Source of the DNA: Diogma glabrata
Taxonomy: Eukaryota > Arthropoda > Insecta > Diptera > Cylindrotomidae
Reading direction: 5' to 3'
DNA: 64,000 bases
Assembly (NCBI GenBank): GCA_963693315.1
Contig: OY856188.1
Coordinates: 196,186,379 to 196,250,378 of the forward strand
Position numbers and translations under genes: made by a program. Numbering within the stretch: position 1 is the first letter of the stretch; each line of letters starts with the position of its first letter. Below, in pieces: positions 48,061-59,093 of the stretch. The notes beneath the pieces were generated by a model. That model was not told the origin of the DNA, ran no database searches, and saw nothing but the letters and a program-made list of their open reading frames with translations.

Positions 48061-48318
48061 TCATAAATTAAATATCACGTAATTTGGCGGGCATAACAGC
48101 CTCAACAGTTTGACTGTTTCCACAAACCGATTGACGAGCAAAACGGAGGAAAGAATATGTTTGAGGCATAATGGATTTGATTTCATCCGAACATTGCTGG
48201 TGAGGATATTTATTAAAAACAACGAGATCAGAAACAGTGCGACGACGTTGTTGTGGGGGTTTAATGTTAAATGAACGATTCGTTTAGCCTGCTTTTGAAC
48301 AGAGTCTAAACGAGCCAT
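48061..48318 (-). pseudogene. LINE ORF2 C-terminal fragment in hAT
   Basis: The minus strand starts ARLDSVQKQAKRIVHLTLNP, the 'L..VQ..A.R.V' block near the end of Jockey/CR1-like RT proteins. After a one-base shift it continues RRRTVSDLVVFNKYPHQQCS with DEIKSIMP. It ends close to the right tip of the hAT element. It is a third LINE lineage in the window, or a decayed relative of 8025-10943. Confidence 0.65.
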
Positions 48319-48384
48319 TATAGTAACAGACGCAGCCCTTCAATTATAATTGGCCTTTAATGGTAAAAAGGTTCCCTATCCCTG

Positions 48385-48475
48385 GTATAAATTTTATTAT
48401 CAATGCAAAACATGTACTTGATTTTGCAAATTCCAAATGGAAGCTTGGCAATGACTGTCCTTCTCATGTCTTACG
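48385..48475 (+). pseudogene. Gypsy post-protease fragment
   Basis: FIINAKHVLDFANSKWKLGN follows the hAT target duplication and is cut at about 48475 by family B copy 3. It bridges the protease piece and the RT piece. Confidence 0.65.
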
Positions 48476-48666
48476 TTCGGTCTGGGTTAAGGATTTTGAA
48501 ATAGTTTTCGGCAAAAAACTTTTATGCGGACATTGTTTTTAGTTTTGGGCAGAGATGTATATCAAACATAAAACTCTTTTAAATTTAATTATTTTGAATT
48601 TTTTTTTTTTTTAATGAAACTAAGACTTTATCACTTTAATATTTTGTTTTATTTTTCCAAATATAT

Positions 48667-48693
48667 TTTCGATCTCTAGGAGATCTTCTTCAG
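48667..48693 (-). ncRNA. Hammerhead-like motif, left arm of PLE relic
   Basis: The minus strand reads CTGAAGA, one A, then GATCTC-CTA-GAGATC hairpin, then GAAA. This matches the CUGANGA / stem II / GAAA core of hammerhead ribozymes except for one extra base before stem II. Stem III would be very short. Not demonstrated active. Confidence 0.35.
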
Positions 48694-48978
48694 GGAAGAA
48701 GTTTCTATAAACTAAACAAAATGATCAAAATGTACTTAAAAGGTATTTTTTTATACATAACAGAATGTTTAGGTTTACTAATTAACAAACAAAAAATACA
48801 TTTTCCTGTGATGATATTACAAGTGACTGTGGGCATAAAAAATAATATAAAAATAAAAAATGAAAAACTAAATTAAAATACGGATTTCCCAAATGTTAAT
48901 AAAAAAGGATTAAAATGAAATACAATAAAAGTTTTATAATGTAAACAAAGAACTGTAAATTGGTCCTCTGTCGTTGTA

Positions 48979-49158
48979 GCAAAACCTATATTGGATACAA
49001 ACCACACAATAGATACTACCAACTTAAAACTAATTCAAGAAGTAAGAGACAACAGGAAATTGGAAATCATCGAATCATACCATATTCAACAACAAGAAGA
49101 AGATAGCCTCCTTAACAACGACAGAGGACCAATTTACAGTTCTTTGTTTACATTATAA
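48979..49158 (+). pseudogene. PLE protein C-terminal end (60 aa)
   Basis: The open frame to TAA ends AKPILDTNHTIDTTNLKLIQ, EVRDNRKLEIIESYHIQQQE, EDSLLNNDRGPIYSSLFTL. The pattern L..IE.Y.I......LLN.D.GPI.S.LF is the tail after the GIY-YIG nuclease of Penelope-like proteins. The last 14 codons lie in the right inverted arm, so the pLTR overlaps the coding end. Confidence 0.7.
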
Positions 49159-49411
49159 AACTTTTATTGTATTTCATTTTAATCCTTTTTTATTAACATT
49201 TGGGAAATCCGTATTTTAAATTAGTTTTTCATTTTTTATTTTTTATATTATTTTTTAACGCCCACAACCACTTGTAATACCATCACAGGAAAAAAATATG
49301 TTTTGTTTTTTTTTGTTTGTTAATTAGTAAACCTAAACATTCTGTTATGTATAAAAAAATACCTTTTAAGTACATTTTGATCATTTTGTTTAGTTTATAG
49401 AAACTTCTTCC

Positions 49412-49438
49412 CTGAAGAAGATCTCCTAGAGATCGAAA
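49412..49438 (+). ncRNA. Hammerhead-like motif, right arm of PLE relic
   Basis: Same core as in the left arm, on the plus strand: CTGAAGA, spacer A, 6-bp stem II, GAAA. As an inverted copy it is not independent evidence from the left-arm motif. Confidence 0.35.
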
Positions 49439-50690
49439 ATATATTTGGAAAAATAGAACAAAATATTAAAGTGATAAAGTCTTAGTTTCATTAAAAAATT
49501 CAAAATAATTAAATTTAAATTACACTTTGACTAGCTAAAAAGTAAAAAATTATAATAAAACTCTTTGTAAAAGTACAAATATTTTATCTCTTTTTAGAAA
49601 TTTATTACAAAACTAACACGAAACATCAAAACTTTGCCAGAAAATTATAACAGATCATAAATAAACATAGTTTAGTGAAAAGATGATACAATCACCCAAC
49701 TACTCTAAAACCTCTCCATTTAGACTTTCAAGAAAATATTTCAAAATCAAAAATTCCTATTTCTTTCAAAATTCCAAAAATATTCTAAAAATTATAATAA
49801 AAACAAAAATATAAACTTTTTTTCAAAATTCTAAAAATATTAAAACAATTATAACAAAATCAAAGATTGAAATTTTTTTCAAAACTTTAAAAATATTGCA
49901 ATAATTATAACAAATTCAAAAATTGAATTTTTTTTTCAAAATTCTAAAAGTATTGCAAAAATTATAACAAAATCAAATATTGAAACTTTTTCAAAAATTC
50001 CAAAAATATTGCAAAAATTATAAATTCTCTATAAATTCTCCAAAAATTATTACAAAATCAAAAATTGGAACTTTTTTTTCGAAATTCTGATAATATTCCA
50101 AAAATTCAAACTTTTTCCAAAATTCTAAAAATATTGCAAAAATTATAACAAAATCAAAAATACATGCTTTTTTCAAAATTCCAAAAATATTTCAAAAATT
50201 ATAATGAGAGCAAAAATGTCCATGCCCAATTTCATGTTCTCGTTTTATGTCATACAAATAATTAATTTTATTTTTTTCCAAAAAATTGGGTAAAAAATAA
50301 ATTAAAATTCTTTTGACACACTTGATAATATTTTTTTGACAAACTTATAATGCTTATATTAATAATTTCATGTTCAATTACATTTCATTTCATACAAATA
50401 ACTAATTTTATTTTTTTCACAAAAATTGGGTAAAAAAATAAATGAAAATCATTCTTTTGACCCACTTGACAACATTTGTTTGACAAACCCAGAATGCAAT
50501 AATCTTGTTTTTGGTCTCACCTCACATACCAATTCCAACCATCAAGATTTCTTCAAATTCAATGTTACTATACATACTCATTATCATTTAAAATGAACGT
50601 TTTTTAGGTAGATTTCATATAAAAGTCTACCTATTGCAAAAATTTTTGTGCCAAACGACTAAATATGATAAGCGGCGACGAAAAAACAAA

Positions 50691-50894
<204 letters not shown>

Positions 50895-50914
50895 GATATG
50901 AGATATAACGAAAA

Positions 50915-51880
50915 CAAGTGCATCTCACGGTCGCATTTGTTGAGGTAGATGAAAAAAAATGCCTGTCCTTGTGTGTTCTAATAATATCTTGGACAAGTTC
51001 GTGAATCAGCAAAATCCGACACGTGGTTAAGAAACTAGAGGCTTTTTTCTGAAAAAAATTGGTTTTTTAAAACCGTTATAACGGCCGTTTGGATACTAAT
51101 ATTTCAAAAAATTTAACAAATTTAGAATTTTTGGAATCTTTTTTAACAATTTTTTTTTAAAAATAGACCTCTGCAGTTAGAGGGTCCTGAGTGAGCGGCT
51201 CCAACAAAAAAGTTATCAAAAAAAAATTTTTTTTGAAACAACCGGCACTTTCACGATCGCATTTATAAGGCCAGATCAAAAAACCTTTTCTAAAAATGTG
51301 CGTTTTATTAATATCTTGGACAACTTCGTAAATCAGCCCAATCCAACACATGGTTAAGAAACTAGAAGCTTTATACTAGAAAAAAACTCTGTTTTTTAGA
51401 TCCATTATAACAGCCGTTTGGATTCTAATATTTTTAAAAACTTCATAAATTTAGAATTTTTGAAACCTTTTTAATCAGTTTCTTTCAAAAAAAAGACCTC
51501 TGCAGTTGGAGGTTTCTGAGTGAGCGGCTCCAACAAAAAGCTTGTAAAACACAAAATGCGTTTGAATCAACCGGCGCTCTCACGGTTGCATTTGTGGAGC
51601 CAGATCAAAAAACCTTTCTTAAAAATGTGTGTTTTGTTAATATCTTGGACAAGTTCGTAAATCAGAATAATCTGACATATGGTTAAGGAATTATAGGCTT
51701 TATACTAGAAAAAAAAGTGGTTTTTTTAATCCGTTATAACGGCCGTTTGGACACTAATATTTTTAAAATCTTCATAACGAAACATGGAACATTTTAATCC
51801 GTTTCTTATAAATATAAACCTCTGCAGTAAGAGGTTTTTGACTTGTTGGCTTCAACAAAATGTTTGCAACAATCCCCAAC
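50915..51880 (+). repeat. Tandem repeat family F, three units of about 320 bp
   Basis: Each unit has TCACGGT(C/T)GCATTT, AATATCTTGGACAA.TTCGT, GGTTAAG.AA.TA.AGGCTTT, TTATAAC(G/A)GCCGTTTGGA and CCTCTGCAGT..GAGG in order, with 10-20% differences between units. It is related to the two units at 21470-21985. Confidence 0.85.
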
Positions 51881-52588
51881 TACAATTTCCAAAAACCTTA
51901 TAACAGTCAATGTCAACCTTATAATAGTCAAAAAAATAAAAGATTTGAATAGAAGAAATTAATTTTTTTTTCTTAGAAATAAACTATTTTGATATTTTGC
52001 AGTAATTGCACGACATATAATATAGAGTAGGTTTGTGTTATAAATTGTCACACACATGTTCTTTGGTTGATTTGATATTTGTTTGTTGCAAAATTGGATA
52101 GATATAAGTTTGCTTGTAGGTAGCTAATTTTCTTTTTAAAATTTGTTCGATATCTGTTTGAAATTAGTTTGTTTTGTTTAAACTAATCTGATACATCAGA
52201 TTCTACTGGCACACAAAACTGTCTGATCTCGAAATCTACCTATTTCTAGCGGATATACGTGCCGCTTTGACTTCTTTAACAAGAAATATGCAAATTTCCT
52301 TGGTTTGACATATTTGACGATTTTTTTTTATACACTTGCGATACAATTATCGAACACATCGTCCTTTCGGACCTGTCCATGTTGTATACATATTTTTATA
52401 AAAACAAATTTTTTAAATCCCTCCAGCGGTTTTTTAGATTTTGTAGGTAATGACGGATGGCCGGCCGGCCGGCAGACAGACATAATTTTTTTTTGCTTGT
52501 TTAGAATCAGTAGCCCCTAAAACGTCGAGAAATGTCAAAAAGGTAAAAATTTCACTTTTGGCTTGAGAATGTAATACTTAGGTCTTTC

Positions 52589-52994
52589 AGACCGAAGTAA
52601 TTAAAATATCATCTTTGGAGTTATTACGTCCAAACGAGGGAAATAATTTAAATACGGTAGAACATCAACATGTAAATAATTTATTACATGCACATGCAGA
52701 AATATTTTTGCCAGCCCTACATCCCACGCGGAACATCAAATAATATTAGAAAACCCGAACTGTAGACCAATTGCAACACCTAATTATATTATGTCTTCCG
52801 AAAAAGAACAAATTTTAAAAAAAGAAATTGAGCGGATGCTCCATGACGATATCATGGGCTGCATAAGTGGTACTCGTTCCAAAACCCGATAAGTCCGTCC
52901 GAGTAAACTTTATTACAGAAAATTGAATGCGATTACTGTGGCCGATAAGTATCCAATGCCACAAATTGATCACTTACTCCATCTCGCTAAAGAA

Positions 52995-52998
<4 letters not shown>
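52589..52998 (+). pseudogene. Gypsy reverse transcriptase, N-terminal part
   Basis: Translation includes NTVEHQHVNNLLHAHAEIF, ENPNCRPIATPNYIMSSEKE, QILKKEIERMLHDDIM, VPKPDKSVRVNF and LNAITVADKYPMPQIDHLLH, with frameshifts between. This is the connection and first RT block of Gypsy pol (P...I..E.....G.I..S.S.W.....V.K.D...R.C.DYR.LN..T....YP.P). It ends in the TA array at 52999. Confidence 0.85.

Positions 52999-53089
<91 letters not shown>
52999..53089. repeat. (TA)n array, left of TIR element
   Basis: 91 bp of TA directly between the Gypsy RT reading and the CAGTGTTGCAAAACG tip. Confidence 0.95.
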
Positions 53090-53092
<3 letters not shown>

Positions 53093-53736
53093 TGTTGCAA
53101 AACGAAAAAACAAATCGTAACGTTATGCGTTTCGTTTTTATAACAGTATATTTATTTTTTCGGTACGTTATTTCGTTATGAAACAGAAAAATATTATATT
53201 TTATTATGTTATAACGTTATAATTACGTTATTTTAAAGTTAAATGTAATGTTTAACAGATTAGTTTTAATTTAAACATTACAATTTAATTTTAAAATAAC
53301 GTAACTATAAAATTTGACTCATTTCAAATTCTTTAATTTTAATAACGACACCTTTTATTATTCACTATTGTTATATATAAAAAATAATTAAAAAACAATA
53401 ATTTCAAAATTTTTAAGTATATATATTCTTTATAATTCACACTACTATAGTTTTGATCTCGTGGAGATCATCGACGGGCGTAGATATGTAACTGACGTAA
53501 TTAAAATTAAAGAATTATACAATGGATTATTCACGTCACTCCGACGAATATTTTGAAATCATTTCATATTAAAAATAATTAATTTTTACCAAAACTAAGC
53601 AATCTTATCAGGAGTTTTCACAAATCTGATAGTTTGCTTATAACTATTAGAGTTGCTTTTAATAGATCTTCAGATTGATTTCTCGGCCAGCATAAAAATA
53701 TTCTTTCTTAAAATTATTCAAAATACCTGTGATGCA

Positions 53737-56321
53737 CAGTGGCGGATTACCATAGAGGCGGAAGAGGCGGCCGCCTCGGGTCCCACATGCACAGGGGCCC
53801 CCTCGCTACAAATAGTATTGATATTTTATAGGTATTCAAATATCAGATGACTGCGTTCATTCAACCAAAGTTTTTAAACCTAAAGATTTTTTTAATATTA
53901 TCCCACATGTAAAAGTGTTAGGTTGTCAATTTGTATTACTTTTTTTCATGTATGTATTTATGTTAATAATTCTAATTTGATAGTTTTATAATTGTTTAAT
54001 GTACAAATTCGTTTTCCAATTTGTATAGTAAAAAAACATTTTGTTTTGAAAAGTTCCACTGTTACGAATAAATATAAATACTAAAACTTTATTTGCAATG
54101 GGCTGTTATTATATTAATCGCAAAATTATTGATAAAAAAAAAATCCAGATAAGTATTTTTTGGATATTTGAAGTATATTTGAGTTTTATGTTTTCATCAA
54201 TGATTTTGGATTTCTTTTAAGACCTACAATTTATTGTAAGCATTAAACTGAAAACCTCAATTTTAAGCATACAATTGTACATATTTTAGATTAATTTCAT
54301 ATATAACTAAACAAATGAAAACTTTTTAACGTGTAGAATTGAAATCTATTATTGTATGCTTAAAATTCATGTATTTTTATACAATACATGCTAAATTCAT
54401 CATTTGGATTAACGTTTGAAAAGGGTTTCCATATGATATGATTGATATAGTATAGGTGTTTTAGCTTTAGTTGTATATTTCGTTTTATCAACGTTGATTG
54501 GAAAAAAGATTGTCTAAAAAATTTGTTTGAAAAATTTGAAAAAAAGATTGTTTGTAACTGGACGTATTGATACTCAAATAGCTCGTGAAATTGAAGTACA
54601 ACAAAAATACTGGCGGGAAGTTTTAAAAAGAGTTGCAGCTACAGTAAAGCTATTAGCTACTTTAGGTTTAGCATTTCGTGGTCATCGAGAAGATATTGAT
54701 TCGAACAGAAAAGGAAATTTTATGACATGCATTGAGTACCTATCCCAATTTGATGATTTTCTTAAAAATCATTTGGGGAGGTACAGCCATCCAGGAAAAG
54801 GTAATGTAAGTTATTTATCACATACCACATGCGATGAATTTATAAATTTAATGGGAACTGAAGTAAAAGAACACCTAATTCAAGAAATTCAGAACTCTTT
54901 ATATTATTCAATTATTGTTGATTCTACGCCAGACGTGAACCACACTGACCAACTAAGTTTTATATTAAGGGTACATTGATAAAGTGGGCGATGCGAGAGA
55001 ACGATTTTTGGATTTTTACAAATTGAAAATCACAATTCATAATATCTAGCACAACTTATTTTGAAAACTTTAAACAATTTGTCTTTGGATATTAAAAATT
55101 GTCGCGGTCAAACATATATGGCCGGAAAATATAATGGTTTACAAGCCAGAATTAAAACTCTAAGTGAGACCGTCATTTTTATTCCTTGTACAAGTCATAC
55201 GCTTAATTTAATTGAAAATTATGCTGCAGATGCCTATTCTACTGCGGTGTATTATTTTAACTTTATCCAAAATATATATGTATTCTTTTCTTCATCTACT
55301 CACAGATGGAAGTTGCTTATTGATAATTTTTCCGATCGTAATTCCAAACATATTAAAAAATTAAGTGACACAAGTGACAAGATGGTCTGCAAGAGCTGAT
55401 GCAGTATCCGCCTTGCGGTTTAATTACAAAAATATTAAAAGCGTTCTTATCCAAATTAGCGAAAATGAAGACGAAAAACCGATTACTAAAGTTGAGGTTA
55501 AAAAATTAGCTAGCTCTTTCGATGAATATGAATTGCCTTATTAACCGTTCTATGGGATATATTATTGCAAAGAATCAATAGTACTAGAAAATCATTTCAA
55601 AATATTCAAACGAACTTATTACAAGGAGTAAAATTGTTTAATTCTTTGTCACAATTTATAAGGGATGTTCGGAATGATTTTGAGAGCATAGAAAAGCAAG
55701 CAAACTTATTAACAGACAATATTAGCTACAAAGAAGGACGAAAAAGAAAACGCAAAATTATGTATGATGAATCATCTGCAAATGATACACAGTAAGTAGG
55801 ACGAGAATTGTTTATTATATGATCTGTGTCTCATATCTCACAATATGATCTGTGATAGACTTGCCACTGAAATGTCTACCAGAACGTCCATATATGAAAC
55901 TGTTTTAAATAATCTTAAATTATTTTTTGATCAAAATATATCCAGTGATGAAGTTGACAAGTGTATTTTAGAATTGTCAAATACATATGCGAGGGATATA
56001 GACGAACAATATTTTAAAGACGAAGTACATCATTTTTTAAAATATATAAAAGAAGAGAACATCACTTGTCCATTTAAGATGTACAAGGTAATCATTGATG
56101 GCCTGCAATCTTCATTTCCCAATGTGGAAACTATTTTAAAAATATTTCTTACATTGCCGATATGCAACGCAAGTGGGGAACGATCTTTTTCCGTTCTGAA
56201 GCGGATAAAAAATTATTTAAGAAATAGTCTTAATCAAACTCATTTGCAAAATTTTTGGTAAAATCTTCGGCCCCAAAATTTTGTTTCGCCTCAGGCCCCT
56301 TAAAGGCATAATCCGCCACTG
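53737..56321 (+). mobile_element. hAT element with exact 8-bp target duplication
   Basis: 13-bp tips CAGTGGCGGATTA (53737; inverted to 56321), flanked by GTGATGCA on both sides (53729-53736; 56322-56329). Subterminal GC-rich stretches (GAGGCGGCCGCCTCGGG; inverted CGCCTCAGGCCCC) are typical of these hATs. It carries one plus-strand transposase gene broken into at least four frames. Confidence 0.95.
54527..56261 (+). pseudogene. hAT transposase (DUF4371 type), broken
   Basis: Pieces in order: 54527-54979 (LATLGLAFRGHREDIDSNRK; YSIIVDSTPDVNHTDQLSFI with the first catalytic Asp at 54920-54922), 55061-55399 (PCTSHTLNLIENYAADAYST; FFSSSTHRWKLL), a shifted piece from about 55384 (SARADAVSALRFNYKNI), 55565-55795, and 55845-56261 (LPICNASGERSFSVLKRIKN). 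The last is the hAT dimerisation/third-acid region and ends just before the terminus. At 55095-55125 the block that normally carries the second catalytic Asp is deleted: GQTY runs straight into MAGKYNG. At least three frameshifts and this deletion mean it cannot encode active transposase. Confidence 0.9.
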
Positions 56322-56391
56322 GTGATGCAAAACGGCTACTACAGACTTGAAATTATTTAAAATAAACTTAAAATTGTACAACATTTTATGC

Positions 56392-56954
56392 CCGATTTAT
56401 AGTCGGTAACTTTAACTTAACGTTAACTTAACGTAAAGTACAAATGTATGAAAATGCACTAGAGCATTTATAGTCGTTAACGCAAACTTAACGTTAACTT
56501 AACGTAAAGTTCATTTCATTCTATCTTAAAGATTTTGTTAAGGATTTTTGACGTTTGGTATAAAAACTGAAGAAAGTAATATTTAATTGCAAGTGTCCAT
56601 AAAAATAAAATTTTATTTTTTAAAAAATGCAAAGGATATAAAAAGAGCGACTTTAAAGTCAAATATTAGCAGAAAATTAATATGAAAATAAATTTTTTTA
56701 TTTTTAAATTTTGTATCAAATGTATGTTTCGAATTTTATTATTTTAAATTTTGATTTTAAAATCAGTTTATTACTTTTAAAGAATTGATTGATTTGTAAC
56801 ATTGATTACAAAACCATAATTAATATCAGATCAAACGTCAATGAATACGTAATTTCTTACCGACTATAAATCAAAATTTTTAGATGTCTTAAGTTACGGT
56901 TAAGTTAAAGTTAACGTTAAGTTAACGTTACCGACTATAAATACTATAAATCGG
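56392..56954. mobile_element. Palindromic MITE with TTAACGTTAA-rich ends
   Basis: CCGATTTATAGTCGGTAAC then TTTAACTTAACGTTAACTTA at the left is inverted at the right, ending TATAAATCGG. A second ATTTATAGTCG start lies at 56466, suggesting a duplicated end. It is nested in the 53090-57239 element. Confidence 0.75.
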
Positions 56955-57236
56955 TCATTAGAACTACCAAAATCTGTAGTTTAAGCGTCCGCAAAAATTG
57001 ATAAAGAGCAGATAAGTTGGATTTTATTCAACCGGTTTTTGCGTTTTGATTTTCATATACATAATTATAAAAAAAGTCACCCGAAAAACGAAATAAAATA
57101 TTGAGTTATCGTTACGTTTTACGTTATTGTAACGTAGTTTAATTTTTAAAACGTTATGAACGTAATTATCACTCATAACGCTATTTCATTTCGTTATTTC
57201 GTTTTTGCGTTACGTTACGAGTAACGTTTTGCAACA

Positions 57237-57351
<115 letters not shown>

Positions 57352-58210
57352 CAACTATTAACTTAAAATTTGGATATTGGCAGGTACCCATAAAATTAAC
57401 CGATCGTGACAAAACTGCTTTTGTGACATCGTTCGGATTATATCGATTTAAACGTATCCCATTTGGTCTACGAAATGCTCCCGCTTCATTCCAGCGGTTA
57501 GCCAAAATCGTCCAGTGATCATATGTATGATCTGAATCTGTATTTGAGCGGTTAAAAGAATTCAATTTAAAAGCAAGTAGAGAAAAATGTGTATTTTTCC
57601 GTGATAACGTTAAATACCTCGGACATTATATGTATTAGTAAAGATGGAATTCACACAGACCCTGAAAAAATCGCAGCTATTTCAAAAATGCCAGAGCCCC
57701 GAACGGTGAAACATGTTAAAAACTTTATGCAGACATGTTCATGGTATCGTAAATTTATTCCAAATTTTTCTGAAATAGCACGACCTCTTCGTAACTTAAC
57801 TCGAAAAACGTCAACATGAAAGTGTGACGAGTCTCATCGAAAATATTTTAATCAACTCAAGCACATGCTAACAACGTCACTTACTTTGAGACAAGCCGAT
57901 GAAACATTGCCTTTTACCCTTCAAACAGACGCAAGCAATTACGCCCTAGGTGCAGTGTTATTACAAGGCGAAGGTAATAACGAAAGACCTCTAGAATATG
58001 CCATTCGTCTGTTAACCCCAGCAGATCGAAATTATAACAAAACAGAACGTGAAGCATCGCCATCTGGAAGATTAGCTCGATGGGCTCTTCTGATTCAGCC
58101 TTACAATCTTAAGATTGTTTACTATCCCGGGAAAAGTAATGTGGTAGCGGACACTTTATCCCACCCTCCTTGCGAAGACCAAACTATATATTGTGATGTT
58201 TGTTCAATTT
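57352..58210 (+). pseudogene. Gypsy RT C-terminal part and RNase H
   Basis: Resumes as STINLKFGYWQVPIKLTDRD, KTAFVTSFGLYRFKRIPFGL and RNAPASFQRL. Then about 60-70 codons holding the catalytic YxDD box are missing, and the frame goes on at ESVFERLKEFNLKASREKCV (about 57530). Thumb and RNase H follow: GIHTDPEKIAAISKMPEPRT, CSWYRKFIPNFSEIARPL, QTDASNYALGAVLLQGEG (RNase H Asp at 57928). A second deletion joins TEREA to SPSGRLARWALL, removing more of RNase H. Ends IVYYPGKSNVVADTLSHPP. Confidence 0.9.
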
Positions 58211-58424
58211 AAATTGACATCCCATCTCAAGTTCCGGTAAATATGCGCAATACCCAACAGAAAGATCTAAATGTAAAAAAAATATTGACGCATTTGAGCA
58301 ACCTGATCATCCAGAAGAAGTGATGAATTGGTGTGATTGAGGGTATATTATGGAGCAAGGTATACTTTATAGATTCGTTTAAGTTTCAGATAAAGAAGAA
58401 CCTCAATTAGTAATTCCTGAAATG

Positions 58425-58702
58425 TCAAAAATATAAGTCCCTAAATTTGAAACCAAGCGGTTTGTTAAAAACCCCAGTTTTAACCCAAAGATTAGAGGTA
58501 ATAGCTATCGATTTATTCGGTCCATTAGTTGAATCGTTTAACAAATACAACTGGATATTAATAATTGAATATACCGCAACAAAATAGATTAAGATATTTC
58601 TATTAGAACAAGCCATGGCAGAAGCCTGTGCTAAAATATTAATTAACGATTTTATTTTACCACATTGAATCATTTCAGATAATGGAACCCCCCAATTTGT
58701 TA
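58425..58702 (+). pseudogene. Gypsy integrase, N-terminal half of core
   Basis: YKSLNLKPSGLLKTPVLTQR, LEVIAIDLFGPLVES (first catalytic Asp codon 58510-58512), YNWILIIEYTATK and ISDNGTP (second Asp 58678-58680). The HHCC zinc-binding region upstream is largely lost. The reading is interrupted by the PLE directly after the second catalytic residue. Confidence 0.88.
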
Positions 58703-58879
58703 CTATATGTGTTATTATGGTTTTCCATATTATTCACTGTTTGTGTGCTTTTGTCACTTTTGAATTAAAATGTATTATTTAAAAATATACTTTTTACTGT
58801 TTATTTTTAATTTTATTAATAATAATATAAACTTCCTTATAGTAACAATTTGAATTTTATTTTTTATTTTACAGAATAT

Positions 58880-58904
58880 CGATTTCGACTTACGTCATCC
58901 TCAG
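58880..58904 (-). ncRNA. Hammerhead-like motif in left pLTR
   Basis: The minus strand reads CTGAGGA, spacer T, GAC-GTAA-GTC hairpin, GAAA, then TCGATATTC. It matches the conserved hammerhead boxes (CUGANGA and GAAA flanking stem II), with one extra base before stem II and a minimal stem III. PLE terminal repeats are known to carry hammerhead ribozymes. Confidence 0.4.
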
Positions 58905-59093
58905 TTCTTAAATTATTATTCTTTTTTTTTTTTTTGCTTAAACTATTACTTATATACTATTTCAACTACTGTTTTTTATTATTATATCATATATTTTGTT
59001 AGTTTTAGTGTTGATTTCATCATTTAAAATGTTGTTATTGTTTTTATGTTTATATATTTCTATTTCTTCTAGTCTGTCTAGATGTTGTACTTT

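Larger units (their letters stand above)
42274..48384 (+). mobile_element. hAT element inserted in Gypsy protease, 6.1 kb
   Basis: The left end C(T)AGGGTGGGGATCC and the inverted right end GGTTCCCTATCCCTG match hAT tips. The flanking 8-bp target duplication is GTATAGAT (42266-42273) versus GTATAAAT (48385-48392), 7 of 8. It encodes a broken plus-strand hAT transposase (43318-43845 and 45595-45830). Later insertions include a family B copy (43880-45588), a family C repeat and a hinge-type foldback. Confidence 0.85.
48580..49554 (+). mobile_element. Penelope-like element relic with inverted pLTRs
   Basis: Inverted arms (48582-48976 and 49116-49524, about 395-410 bp) surround a short unique segment. 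Both sides carry the exact 12-bp duplication ATAAAACTCTTT (48568-48579; 49555-49566), placing the insertion inside family B copy 3. The segment 48979-49158 encodes only the last 60 residues of a PLE protein (see that entry). Each arm has a CTGAAGA...GAAA hammerhead-like motif. It is a 5'-truncated copy with pLTRs in inverted arrangement, as is common for Penelope. Confidence 0.8.
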
